A stretch of DNA of 64,000 nucleotides from Bradyrhizobium sp. SRL28 (GCF_018596315.1 NZ_JAHEAG010000007.1:224101-288100); one strand, 5' to 3'. Counted from the first letter of the stretch, positions 7,768-15,910 are shown. Numbers and translations: made by a program. Notes: generated by a model not told the origin, from the letters alone.

Positions 7768-7789
7768 TGCTGCCAACATGCTGTCAGCA
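7768..7789. promoter_or_regulatory. Operator 2 of the WYL regulator (bidirectional)
   Basis: Dyad with halves TGCTGCCAACA and TGCTGTCAGCA, almost identical to operator 1. It is 58 bp (centre) from the start of the small ORF on the minus strand and 62 bp from the regulator start on the plus strand, so it can control both directions, including autoregulation. Confidence 0.75.
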
Positions 7790-7840
7790 TCGGGCAGGTG
7801 CCTCTTGGAAAAGAGCGCCTTTTAGAAAAGAGAACGAGCC

Positions 7841-8539
7841 ATGCGACGGGCCGACCGGCTGTTCCAGATCATTCAGGTGCTTCGGCGCACAAGGAAGCCC
7901 ATGACGGCGGATGCCATTGCGGCCGAACTGGAGACGTCGAAGCGAACCATCTACCGCGATATAACGACCTTGATCGAGCAGCGGGTGCCGATCCGAGGCG
8001 AAGCCGGCGTGGGCTACATCCTGGAAAAAGGATTCGATCTGCCGCCCTTGATGCTCACGCCGGACGAAATCGAGGCCTGCGTGCTTGGTGCGCAATGGGT
8101 GGTCGGCCACGCCGATCCCGCGCTGGCGCGCGCCGCGCAGGACCTGATGGCGAAAGTCGCCGAAACCGTGCCGGAACGCCTGCGGCCGTTCGTGCTGGAG
8201 CCTGCCAGTCGCGCCCGGCGGGCATGGAACCGGGAGCCTGACCGTATCGACATGGTGCGGACACGGACGCAAATCCACGAGGGCAAGAAAATCACGCTGA
8301 ACTATCGCGATGAGCACGGCCGCGATAGCCAGCGCACCATCTGGCCGATCGCGGTCGGCTATCACGAGGCGGTGCGGATACTCGCGGCGTGGTGCGAGCT
8401 GCGCAAGGATTTCCGCAGTTTCCGCACCGACCGCGTTGTCGACGCGGTCTACCACGACGAAAAATATCCGGAACGGCGCGACCTCCTGCGGGCGAAATGG
8501 CGGCGCAGCCTGGTCTGGGAAGCGCCCAAGGATACCTGA
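7841..8539 (+). CDS. YafY-type HTH/WYL-domain transcriptional regulator
   Basis: 232 residues. N-terminal HTH_11 winged helix (residues ~5-60, recognition region 'MTADAIAAELETSKRTIYRD') followed by a WYL effector domain (residues ~135-220). The usual WYL signature is replaced by 'WPIAVGYHEAVRILAAWCELR', a known variant of the family in which the W-Y-L residues are only partly kept. It is divergent from the small ORF and GST genes, with a 22-bp operator between. WYL domains commonly sense small ligands or nucleic acids; the ligand here is unknown. Confidence 0.88.
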   Translation: MRRADRLFQIIQVLRRTRKPMTADAIAAELETSKRTIYRDITTLIEQRVPIRGEAGVGYILEKGFDLPPLMLTPDEIEACVLGAQWVVGHADPALARAAQDLMAKVAETVPERLRPFVLEPASRARRAWNREPDRIDMVRTRTQIHEGKKITLNYRDEHGRDSQRTIWPIAVGYHEAVRILAAWCELRKDFRSFRTDRVVDAVYHDEKYPERRDLLRAKWRRSLVWEAPKDT

Positions 8540-8590
8540 TTGTTCTGCGCCCCCTCTCGCGCAGCCCCGCTTTCCCGGCTAAACGACCCC

Positions 8591-8905
8591 ATGGATAACC
8601 CGACCACCGGTCACGAGAGTCCCTGCCAGGCCTGCGGCGCCTGCTGCAGCTACTCGCAGAACTGGCCGCGTTTCACTATCGAGGACGATGCGGCGCTCGA
8701 CCTGATCCCGGAAAGATTCGTCAACGAAAGACTGTCGGGAATGCGCTGCGACGGCGACCGATGTTCGGCGCTCTCAGGCGAGGTCGGCGAGGCGACGTCG
8801 TGCCTGATCTATACGGTGCGGCCCGAAGTGTGCCGCACCTGCATGCCCGGCGATATCGAATGCGCAATGGCGCGAAAGCGGCACGGATTGCCGGTGCTAG
8901 CGTGA
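8591..8905 (+). CDS. YkgJ-family cysteine cluster protein
   Basis: 104 residues from MDNPTTGHESPCQACGACC. The cluster 'CQACGACCSYSQNWPRF' near the N-terminus, a middle 'CDGDRCSAL' and the late 'PEVCRTCMPGD' fit the YkgJ/CxxCxxCC zinc- or iron-binding family of unknown function. The upstream in-frame ATG at 8540 is discarded since that stretch is not conserved-looking and overlaps the end of the regulator's context. It follows the WYL gene by ~50 bp and may be cotranscribed. Confidence 0.85.
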   Translation: MDNPTTGHESPCQACGACCSYSQNWPRFTIEDDAALDLIPERFVNERLSGMRCDGDRCSALSGEVGEATSCLIYTVRPEVCRTCMPGDIECAMARKRHGLPVLA

Positions 8906-8908
8906 GCG

Positions 8909-8994
8909 GTAGCCCGGATGTAGCGAAGCGCAATCCGGGAACTTCAGCCGGTTGCGGGAGAGCCCCGGGTTACGCTGCGCTTCACCCGGGCTAC
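8909..8994. repeat. Interspersed inverted repeat, family C (copy 1)
   Basis: Outer arms GTAGCCCGGATGTAGCGAAG and its inverse ending CACCCGGGCTAC bracket an inner ATCCGGGA/CCCCGGGTT pair. It begins 4 bp after the stop at 8905. Other copies: 28263-28343, 42617-42695, 44435-44511, 45974-46049. Confidence 0.85.
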
Positions 8995-9004
8995 GATGGC
9001 TGCG

Positions 9005-9409
9005 TTACGCCGTCACCGCTTCGGCAAAATCTTCGTCGTCGATCTCGTCATCGATCGGCTTGAAGGTCGAGAGCGGCTTGGTCGAAAGCGTGATCGGCTT
9101 GCGGCCGCCGTGAGATGACGACGAAGCGGCCCGCGCGGCGGGTTCGCGCGACAGCGCATAGAGCGTGGAACCGACCCGGCCGCCGAAATGGATCAGCTCA
9201 CGTTCGGTGCAGCTTGCTGCAATCGCAACGGCCAGCGCGTGCAGGTGGCTGCGCCGGTAGCAGAATAGCGCCAGCATGGCGCGGACGTCGGACGAAACGC
9301 TGTCCACCAGCAGCGGCAGGCCGTTGGCATTGGCGCGATACATCTCGCCAAGTAGCTCGTCCCGGACCGGACAGAAATCGTTCTCGAAGGCGTCGCGGCT
9401 TGAAAACAT
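9005..9409 (-). CDS. Conserved hypothetical protein
   Basis: 134 residues starting MFSSRDAFENDFCPVRDELL; AAGGGAGAA lies 6-7 bp upstream of this ATG, which is why it is preferred to the start at 9472. The N-terminal ~80 residues look like a small helical domain; the C-terminus is Ser/Ala-rich then strongly acidic ('DDEIDDEDFAEAVTA'). I do not recognise the family. No signal peptide or membrane helix is evident. Confidence 0.65.
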   Translation of the reverse strand: MFSSRDAFENDFCPVRDELLGEMYRANANGLPLLVDSVSSDVRAMLALFCYRRSHLHALAVAIAASCTERELIHFGGRVGSTLYALSREPAARAASSSSHGGRKPITLSTKPLSTFKPIDDEIDDEDFAEAVTA

Positions 9410-9606
9410 TGCGGGTTCTCCCTTTGCGGAAGATGCAGTGCAATACTCTAATGAAAGGTTAACCACGCGCATCAGTAGTGTTCCGGGGGACTTGCTCAGT
9501 CACGACTGAGTTAGAATCGCAACATGATTCGCGCGAGAAGCGGATGCGCGCCTTCCGATACCGGAGCAGGATTGAAACAAACAGGCCGAGGCCGCCGGCT
9601 GCGGGA

Positions 9607-9999
9607 TCAGTTCGCCGCCATGAAAATCGCCAGGCCGAAACCGGTGAGATGGTGCAGCGCCTGATCGACGCCGATCAGCGTCCAGAACCACGGATGCTCG
9701 TTCTCCAGCGTCACGCCGTACCGGGAAGCGATGATCCCCTTGACACGGTCGACGGTGATGTGAATGGCGAAGTCGATGAAGGAGACGAACCAGAATCGCG
9801 GCGCGACGATCAGGATCAGCGCCAGCGATACCGCGAGGTGCACGAGGCAATGCGCCAATAGCGGCAAGGCCCAGCCGGTCTTTTGATCCTTGCCGATCGC
9901 CATCCAGGAATTTTGCAGCATGAAGTCGGCTATGACGTGCTTCACGGTCAGAAGCAGCATCCATCCTATCAGTGCACCTACCGGGACCGCGGACGACAT
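9607..9999 (-). CDS. DUF3307-family integral membrane protein
   Basis: 130 residues from MSSAVPVGALIGWMLLL. Three to four hydrophobic helices are visible, with the DUF3307 signatures 'KHVIADFMLQNSWM' at the start, 'LLAHCLVHLAV' in the middle, 'DFAIHITVDRVKG' and 'DQALHHLT' towards the end; the conserved His and Asp residues look like a metal- or ligand-binding set within the membrane. Function unknown. A TTG 15 bp upstream is an alternative start; neither has an obvious ribosome site. Confidence 0.8.
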   Translation of the reverse strand: MSSAVPVGALIGWMLLLTVKHVIADFMLQNSWMAIGKDQKTGWALPLLAHCLVHLAVSLALILIVAPRFWFVSFIDFAIHITVDRVKGIIASRYGVTLENEHPWFWTLIGVDQALHHLTGFGLAIFMAAN

Positions 10000-10379
10000 C
10001 GAAGGAAACAACAAAGCTGACGCCCTTTGCTGGGACTGGAGAGGTGGCGAAAAACCGGGACCTAGGCTGTCAGCGCAATGTTGTTGTCAAACCCGGACTA
10101 TTCGAACGTTGCCTTTATTTATGACACCTCCTGCGCCGGAATGCACCTGTGGGTAGTCTGAAAATCGCACGGTGTGGCGGAACTGCGATACTGTGGCACG
10201 GGCGCGCAGCGTGGCCTGCAGGGTAAGGTTACCGGTCGGCGCGGTTTGCAATCCCATAGGAGCGGGCTATCATTTGGCCGGCGGGCAAAATTATCGTTCT
10301 TTTCTAGGTATTTACGAATTTGTTCGGACGGCCTGCGGCCTACTCGGCGGCGACGCGTCCCTGATCTCGGGTACGAGCC
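10000..10379. other. Intergenic region without a gene
   Basis: 380 bp between the divergent DUF3307 and TAXI genes. Apart from the promoter candidate at 10246-10273 I see no gene, RNA or clear repeat. Confidence 0.6.
10246..10273 (+). promoter_or_regulatory. Predicted sigma-70 promoter for the TAXI gene
   Basis: TTGCAA (10246-10251) and TATCAT (10268-10273) are 16 bp apart, 107 bp before the TAXI start. The match is good for an alphaproteobacterium but was found by eye. Confidence 0.45.
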
Positions 10380-11780
10380 ATGAGTGCTGAAGCCCCAACG
10401 CCGCATCCGGAAATGCCGCGTCGCCGTTCGCGGGTCGTCAAGAGCAACGGGACCCAGATCCTGCTGTTTTCCATCCTGACCCTGATCCTGACCGCCGCCG
10501 TGGTGTGGGGTGGCCGGACCTGGCTGCGCAATTCGGAGACACTGGTGTTTGCCGTCGGCGAACCCAACGGCCCCGAGGCGCGCTTCGCCGCCCGGCTGGC
10601 GACGGTGCTGAAGAATAATTCCTCGCGGCTGCGGCTCAAGATCGTGCCCAACGGCGACAATGCAAAGGCGTTGTCACAGTTCGACCGCAAGGAAGCCAAT
10701 CTTGCGATATTGCGCACCGACGCCAGGATACCGCCCCGCGCCCGCGCGCTGGCGATCCTCGAACACGACCTGCTTCTGCTGATCAGCCCGACCGGCAAGA
10801 AAATCAAAACCATCGCGGAGCTGAAGAAAAAGAAGATCGCGGTCATCGCCGACGGCGAGAGCGGGGCTGCGCTGGTGCGCAATATTCTCGAACTCTCCGA
10901 CACGCCGGATGCTGGGGCGCGGGTCCAGCTGGCGCCGCCGGGCGCGACCTTCGACCAACTGTTCGCCGCAGGCTTCGGCGCCGTAGTCAAGATCGCGCAC
11001 GCCTCCCAGATCGTGAAGGACAAGAGCTACGAGCAATATACCAGGCGCGGCGGCTTCACCCTGAACGCGATCGACTCGGCGAAAGCGATCGCCAGAAAAT
11101 ACCCGGCGATATCAGAGGAAACGGTGGCAACCGGAATGCTGTCCGCCTCGCCTGCTGTCCCTGCGGAAGACGTCGACACGGTCGGGCTCGAATGGCTGTT
11201 GGTCGCCCAATCCAAGCTTTCGACCACGACCGTGGGCGACCTTGCGCGGATCATCTACGAGAACAAGGCCGAGCTCTCGCTCACCGACGGCTTCGCCTCC
11301 AAGATCGAGCCGGCGGCGACCGACAAGGATGCCTTCATCGTGGCGCACCCCGGCGCTGCCGAATACATCAACGACGAAACCAAGTCCTTTGTCGAGCGCT
11401 ACAGCGATTTGATGTATGTTGCGCTCGCCGCGCTCAGCATCATCGGCACGATCTTTGCCGCCATCTACGCCAAGGTCACCCGAGTCGCGCCGGAGAAGGC
11501 CAGCCAGCTCGCGACCGCCATTCTCGATATCGGCGAGCGCATGGAACACGCCAAATCGCTGGACGCCCTCGACGAACTGCAGGACGAGTTGGAAACGATC
11601 CTGCGCGGCGTGGTGATAGGCTTGCGCGACGGCACCATTTCCAGCGACGGACTGGACACCTTCAAGCTCGGCTATGAATTCGTGCGCGACGAGATCGGTT
11701 TGCGCCGCGAACATATCAAGCGGCACCCGCCGCTCGGGGATGACAAGGTGGTAGCCGTGAAGACCGCGCAGAGCGCGTAA
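10380..11780 (+). CDS. Membrane-anchored TAXI-family solute-binding protein
   Basis: 466 residues. A membrane helix at ~25-45 is followed by a periplasmic TAXI (TRAP-associated extracytoplasmic immunogenic) binding domain (~55-330, 'LVFAVGEPNGPEARFAARLA', 'NLAILRTDARIP', 'IAVIADGESGAALVRNIL'). A second helix at ~342-362 ('LMYVALAALSIIGTIFAAIY') leads to a ~100-residue helical cytosolic tail. Ordinary TAXI proteins are soluble and end with the binding domain. No TRAP permease is adjacent, so a sensory rather than transport role is possible (inference). Confidence 0.85.
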   Translation: MSAEAPTPHPEMPRRRSRVVKSNGTQILLFSILTLILTAAVVWGGRTWLRNSETLVFAVGEPNGPEARFAARLATVLKNNSSRLRLKIVPNGDNAKALSQFDRKEANLAILRTDARIPPRARALAILEHDLLLLISPTGKKIKTIAELKKKKIAVIADGESGAALVRNILELSDTPDAGARVQLAPPGATFDQLFAAGFGAVVKIAHASQIVKDKSYEQYTRRGGFTLNAIDSAKAIARKYPAISEETVATGMLSASPAVPAEDVDTVGLEWLLVAQSKLSTTTVGDLARIIYENKAELSLTDGFASKIEPAATDKDAFIVAHPGAAEYINDETKSFVERYSDLMYVALAALSIIGTIFAAIYAKVTRVAPEKASQLATAILDIGERMEHAKSLDALDELQDELETILRGVVIGLRDGTISSDGLDTFKLGYEFVRDEIGLRREHIKRHPPLGDDKVVAVKTAQSA

Positions 11781-11802
11781 AATCCGACTGTTCAGGCACG
11801 GT

Positions 11803-11885
11803 GTAGGGTGGGCAAAGCGAAGCGTGCCCACCACAACACGCACGACCCGCGGAATGGTGGGCACGCTGCGCTTTGCCCACCCTAC
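11803..11885. repeat. Interspersed inverted repeat, family A (copy 2)
   Basis: Arms 11803-11833 and 11855-11885, 31 nt each, inverted with one mismatch and nearly identical to the copy at 4280-4360. It begins 23 bp after the TAXI stop and sits between convergent genes. Confidence 0.85.
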
Positions 11886-11909
11886 GCATTTCGGCCAAGC
11901 ACCATGGCA

Positions 11910-12785
11910 TCAGGCCGCGTTCGAGCCGGCGGGCGCCCGCGCCCGGATTTCGGCGATCCTGCGCTTAAGTGCCGCCTGCCGCGGGTCCGGCATCGCGGCT
12001 GCGCGCGCCTCGGTCACCGCACTCCCCAGATCAGGCAGCGCCAGCACGCCATCGAAGGTCGGCTTGACCAGGCCGTCGATGATCGCATTCCAGTCCGCCA
12101 GGCCCTGACGATAGACGTCGCCATAGCCCTCGATCATGGTCGCGGTCTGCACGATCGCGGACGCAGCCGCGGGCTGCTTGGTCAGGCTGCGGTCGATCAT
12201 ATGCAGCCAGCGTTCGACCCAGACCCGCTCCTTGGCATAACGCACCGAAAACAGCCGCCATCGCCGCAGTCCCGCCTCCATCTTGAGGCGGCGGACGCCG
12301 AACCGGCTTGCCGTGCTGAAGCGGATGGAGACCCGCTTGTTCGACCAGCCTGCCCAATCGAGCGCATCGAGCACATACTCGGAGATGACAGCGGGAAGCG
12401 CGCCGATCAATTCCTCAATCCTGAACTTCCTGATATCGACGGCAGGCTTGGCAGGCTTGCCTGACGCCTGATTCAGTTCGGCAAGCTTCAATTGCGCGAT
12501 CCGGATCGGATCTTCATAGGCCATGCGCACCGCCATCAGCCGCGCAATGTCGGCAAGCATGGCGTCGTCGACGCCTTGTTTGCCGACGAACCGCCGCAGC
12601 CGGTGAACGTAAAGTTCGGCGTAGCTTGTTCCTTGATAGTCGATCAGCAGATGGATGGCGTCGCTCGCCGCCGCCATGACCGCCGCCGGCAGCCCTTCGG
12701 GCAGGAACGGCGGCGTGTCGTCATCCTCGCCGATGAAATCCGCGAACAGATAACGCAACGACGACAGGATACCGCGGTCTGACAC
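11910..12785 (-). CDS. Stand-alone DUF6537-like protein (IorB C-terminal domain)
   Basis: 291 residues from a GTG start. Its sequence resembles the C-terminal DUF6537 region of indolepyruvate oxidoreductase beta subunits: 'LIDYQGTSYAELYVHRLRR', 'ARLMAVRMAYEDPIRIAQLK', 'AGLRRWRLFSVRYAKE' and 'IEGYGDVYRQGLADWNAII'. The catalytic pyruvate/ketoisovalerate oxidoreductase domain that normally precedes this is absent. A short N-terminal stretch 'DDDTPPFLPEGLPAAV' replaces it. It lies 19 bp downstream of a cyclic-nucleotide-binding membrane protein on the same strand, so the two are probably cotranscribed. Function unknown. Confidence 0.65.
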   Translation of the reverse strand: MSDRGILSSLRYLFADFIGEDDDTPPFLPEGLPAAVMAAASDAIHLLIDYQGTSYAELYVHRLRRFVGKQGVDDAMLADIARLMAVRMAYEDPIRIAQLKLAELNQASGKPAKPAVDIRKFRIEELIGALPAVISEYVLDALDWAGWSNKRVSIRFSTASRFGVRRLKMEAGLRRWRLFSVRYAKERVWVERWLHMIDRSLTKQPAAASAIVQTATMIEGYGDVYRQGLADWNAIIDGLVKPTFDGVLALPDLGSAVTEARAAAMPDPRQAALKRRIAEIRARAPAGSNAA

Positions 12786-12804
12786 TCCCTTGGGCTCCCG
12801 GCCT

Positions 12805-13470
12805 CTATGCGGGCTTCGGCGCTGCGGCGGACGCCGTTTGCTGGTTCAACTGCTGCTGCAGCGTCTCGAGGTTCTGAAACAGCCGGGCGCTGGCCAGGCG
12901 AAGGAAATAGAAGCCGAAAGCCGGGTTCTGCACATAGAGCTCCTCGACCTTGGTGTAGCTGACGCTCAGGACGAGACCGGCTTCCACGCATTCCAGCGTC
13001 TGGGTTCGCATGTTCGACGGCGACAGCATGCCGAGTTCACCGACGATGGCGCCGACCGGCAGCACGATTCCCGACTCGACCAGCTTGAACTTGCCGCTGA
13101 CGATATAGAGCATGTCCTCGGCTTTTTCGTCCTTGTAGAACAGAATCTCGCCGGCTGTGCATTGACGCTCGGTCATGAACGGCTTCAGCCATTCCATCGA
13201 GAGATCGCTGTTGACGGATTTCTTCACGTCGCGCACCAACTGCAGCATCTGATGCAGGCGGTAGGAGTTGACCAGCAGCATGAGCACCTGCACCACCATA
13301 ACCAGATAGTTGCGAGCCGGGATCGCGGTGATGATCAGGATGACGTTGGCGAGAATGCCGAAGACCCGCAACGGGATCATGGTCTTCATCGTGGTGGTGG
13401 CGACCACGAAGATGGTCGCGAACAGCGCGCCGGCGGTTCCTGCGTGTTGTGCCAGATGAGACGTATCCAT
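12805..13470 (-). CDS. Membrane protein with C-terminal cyclic-nucleotide-binding domain
   Basis: 221 residues. Two to three hydrophobic helices (~14-32, ~36-54, ~58-72) are followed by a cNMP-binding beta barrel (residues ~95-200) with 'AGEILFYKDEKAEDMLYIVSGKFKL', 'GAIVGELGMLSP' (phosphate-binding cassette; the usual GExA-R is partly kept) and a C-terminal helix. The order TM-cNMP resembles Popeye-domain proteins. It ends with a Gln/Ala-rich tail. Probable ligand cAMP or cGMP (family knowledge). Upstream of the DUF6537-like gene in one unit. Confidence 0.82.
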   Translation of the reverse strand: MDTSHLAQHAGTAGALFATIFVVATTTMKTMIPLRVFGILANVILIITAIPARNYLVMVVQVLMLLVNSYRLHQMLQLVRDVKKSVNSDLSMEWLKPFMTERQCTAGEILFYKDEKAEDMLYIVSGKFKLVESGIVLPVGAIVGELGMLSPSNMRTQTLECVEAGLVLSVSYTKVEELYVQNPAFGFYFLRLASARLFQNLETLQQQLNQQTASAAAPKPA

Positions 13471-13665
13471 TGGAGGCCAACCAATATCTAAACGTGTGCG
13501 TTTTCACGATTCTTCGCGGTGCCCGCTATCGTAATGTCCGCGGGGCCATTTTGATATACGAGGAAAGAACGACGATTTGTCGGGATTCTCACCATTCCCA
13601 AGTAAAATTCAGCCTCGCCCCGACGCCCGGCTGTGGCCGGACCGGTGGCCCCGGGACGCGTGGCG

Positions 13666-13700
13666 CTGCGTGAAGGCCGTAGTTGACGGCCTTCACGCAG
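13666..13700. repeat. Perfect 15-bp inverted repeat
   Basis: CTGCGTGAAGGCCGT (13666-13680) and its exact inverse (13686-13700) are separated by AGTTG. No T tract follows on either strand, so it is not a standard terminator; it could be an operator or an RNA hairpin. Confidence 0.7.
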
Positions 13701-13810
13701 GCAGGCACTTTGCTGGAATGGGTCACGCTTGCGGCTTGACCGTTATCCAGCTTTTGTCGCACCCATCAGGCCCCTCGTCATCCGATGTCCAAGCGGCTCG
13801 TTCTCTCGGC

Positions 13811-13922
13811 ACTGGGAGCGAGGCGACGAAGCAATCCATTCTTTCTCCGAGCGGCAAGATGGACTGCTTCGCGGAGCCTGTCATCGGGCGGGCATTCGCC
13901 CGGCCCGGTGGCTCGCAATGAC
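13811..13922. repeat. Interspersed repeat, family B (decayed copy)
   Basis: Contains GAGCGAGGCGACGAAGCAAT near the left and ...GGCTCGCAATGACGG at the right, matching family B arms, with a GGGCGGGCATTCGCCCGGCC hairpin in the right arm. Confidence 0.65.
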
Positions 13923-13942
13923 GGCTAACAATGGAGAAAATA

Positions 13943-14728
13943 ATGCGTGAAGCAGCCGAAGCGGCGAGCGCGCCCATACTCGAGATCAGCGGGGCGCGCG
14001 CCACCATTCGCCTCAACCGGCCGAAACATCTGAACCGGCTGCAGAGCGAGGATCTCGGCGATCTCACCAAACTGTTCGACCGGATCGAGGCCGATCCGGC
14101 GATCCGCGTGCTGGTGCTGACCGGCACCGGCCGCGCCTTCAGCGCCGGCTACGATCTCAATTCGGTGGCCGACCGCGCCGGCAGCGCGAAGGAACAGCCG
14201 AGCGCGGGATCGGCGTTCGAAGCGGTGGTCGACCGCCTGGAGGACCTCGGCGTGCCGACGATCTGCCGGCTCAATGGCGGCGTCTATGGCGGCTCGACCG
14301 ACCTCGCGCTGGCCTGCGACTTCCGCATCGGCGTCGACACGGCTGAAATGTTCATGCCGGCGGCGCGGCTCGGCCTGCACTATTACAAGAGCGGCATCGC
14401 CCGCTATGTGTCGCGGCTCGGTGTCGACAACGCAAAAATGCTGTTTCTCACCGCGCAGAAAATCAGCGCACCGGAAATGCTGCGGATCGGCTACCTCACC
14501 GCCATGGTGCCTTGGGAAGCGCTCGACGAGGAAGTCGACCGCCTTGCCACCATACTGGCCGGCAACGCGCCGCTTGCGATGCGCGGCATGAAGCGCGCCA
14601 TCAACGAATTCGCCCGCGGCAAATTCGATGAAGAAGCCGCAGATCTCCGCCATCGCGAGAGCATGCGTAGCGCCGAGATCAAGGAAGGCATCAAAGCGTT
14701 TGCCGAGAAGCGTCCACCGAAATTCTGA
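13943..14728 (+). CDS. Enoyl-CoA hydratase/isomerase family protein
   Basis: 261 residues from MREAAEAASAPILEIS; GGAGA lies 5 bp upstream. Crotonase-fold signatures: 'RAFSAGYDLNSV' (oxyanion-hole loop, usual GxDL) near residue 65 and 'NGGVYGGSTDLALACDFRIG' near residue 112, the second oxyanion-hole helix. The usual catalytic glutamates are not obvious, 'LGLHYYKSGIARYVSRLG' occupying the region, so it may be an isomerase or a related activity. The gene follows a repeat and has no neighbouring beta-oxidation genes. Confidence 0.85.
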   Translation: MREAAEAASAPILEISGARATIRLNRPKHLNRLQSEDLGDLTKLFDRIEADPAIRVLVLTGTGRAFSAGYDLNSVADRAGSAKEQPSAGSAFEAVVDRLEDLGVPTICRLNGGVYGGSTDLALACDFRIGVDTAEMFMPAARLGLHYYKSGIARYVSRLGVDNAKMLFLTAQKISAPEMLRIGYLTAMVPWEALDEEVDRLATILAGNAPLAMRGMKRAINEFARGKFDEEAADLRHRESMRSAEIKEGIKAFAEKRPPKF

Positions 14729-14758
14729 GAAGCCAAATTCCGAGGAGCCAAGGAAAAC

Positions 14759-15193
14759 TCAGGCTCGCCTCGTCCGCATCGCCCGGACCTGCTTGATATC
14801 AGGGTCCCGCGCAAGCGCCTGGTAGCGCTTGCTGTCGATCGCATAGATCGCGACGCGCCCCTCGGCATCGGCATGCACGCCCCAGCCGAAGCGCTTGCCA
14901 AGCCCCGATGCTCTCAGACACGCCTGCCCCTTGGAGAAGAATTCGTCGCGGGCGAGGCTTCGCTCCTTCTTCGTCGCCTTCGCATCGAGCTGCCGGCCCT
15001 GGGTGGAGGTCGCGAATATCACGTCGTCGGACGTGTACGTGTAGGGTGCTTTCGCAATCATCTTGTATTGCAGACCGGCTACCGTCGGATTCCCCGCGCG
15101 GGGCGGCGGCTCCTCGCCGACGCGCGCGGGACAATCCTCCGCGACCTGGATGAAGGTGTCGAAGCAGTTGGTCGTGTGAACTGTCTTTGCCAT
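14759..15193 (-). CDS. DUF6157-family protein
   Basis: 144 residues from MAKTVHTTNCFDTFIQVAED. The N-terminus, the central 'APYTYTSDDVIFA' and the late 'EFFSKGQACLRASGLGKRFGWG' match the DUF6157 family as I know it; no function is assigned to that family. It starts 25 bp after the stop of the GST gene at 15219 and so probably forms a two-gene operon with it under the WYL regulator at 15952. Confidence 0.85.
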   Translation of the reverse strand: MAKTVHTTNCFDTFIQVAEDCPARVGEEPPPRAGNPTVAGLQYKMIAKAPYTYTSDDVIFATSTQGRQLDAKATKKERSLARDEFFSKGQACLRASGLGKRFGWGVHADAEGRVAIYAIDSKRYQALARDPDIKQVRAMRTRRA

Positions 15194-15218
15194 CCAGCAA
15201 TCCAATTCTCGTGGTGCC

Positions 15219-15863
15219 TCACCCGCCGCAGGCTGTGGCGTGCTGGGCCGCCATTTCGTCATCAGCAGCGTTGATCCGCTGAAAGGCGGGCCGCGACGTG
15301 ATGCGCTCGGCATAGGCGGTGAATACGTCCTTTCGCGGAACGAGGCCAAACATCATCGTCCAACTGAACGCCACGCCCCAGAGAATGTCGGCTGCCGTCA
15401 TACGCTCTCCGAGCAGATAGGGTCCCCTGGAAAGCTGCGCCTCCAATGCACCAAGCATGGAGTCGTAATCGGAATATGGCGAATGCGCCGGCGGCGCCGG
15501 CTCGCGCTTCATGAACTGGTCGATCAGGGCAGGCTCGAAGGACGAACCGTAATAGGCGATCCAGCGCAGATAGGGACCTCGGCAGGGATCGTCGAGCGCG
15601 GGTGTCAGCCCGGCTCCCGGAAACAGGTCGGCGAGATAGATGTAGATGGCCACCTGTTCGGTCACCAGCGCCTCGCCGTGGCGAATCACCGGCACCTTGC
15701 CCAGCGGATTGACAGCGAGATAGGCCGGCTCGCGCTGCTCGCCCGCCTTCATGTTCAGGACATGGAGATCATAGGGGGCTCCCAGTTCCTCCAGCAGCAC
15801 CCGCGTGCCCGTCGCGCGGGTCTGCGGCGAATAATAAAGCGTGATGCGGTCCTTGCTGGTCAT
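15219..15863 (-). CDS. Glutathione S-transferase
   Basis: 214 residues from MTSKDRITLYYSPQTRATGT. Thioredoxin-like N-domain with 'NPLGKVPVIRHGEALVTEQVAIYIYLAD' (cis-Pro and the E/Q-S/A glutathione-binding step) and an all-helical C-domain with 'GERMTAADILWGVAFSW', the conserved N-capping box. This is the standard soluble GST fold, conjugating glutathione to electrophiles; substrate unknown. Divergent from a WYL regulator across a perfect 13-bp inverted repeat and upstream of DUF6157. Confidence 0.9.
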   Translation of the reverse strand: MTSKDRITLYYSPQTRATGTRVLLEELGAPYDLHVLNMKAGEQREPAYLAVNPLGKVPVIRHGEALVTEQVAIYIYLADLFPGAGLTPALDDPCRGPYLRWIAYYGSSFEPALIDQFMKREPAPPAHSPYSDYDSMLGALEAQLSRGPYLLGERMTAADILWGVAFSWTMMFGLVPRKDVFTAYAERITSRPAFQRINAADDEMAAQHATACGG

Positions 15864-15910
15864 TGGCAGTCTCCATTGGGCCCTCGCGGGCAACGGACCC
15901 TGTATGCCCG

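Larger units (their letters stand above)
13471..13942. other. Intergenic region with repeats only
   Basis: Between divergent genes. It holds a 15-bp hairpin (13666-13700) and a decayed family B repeat (13811-13922). No gene is supported. Confidence 0.6.

Noticed and set aside
9494..9509. CTCAGTCACGACTGAG dyad between two minus-strand genes as a terminator
   Set aside because: Stem is only six pairs and no T tract follows on either strand.
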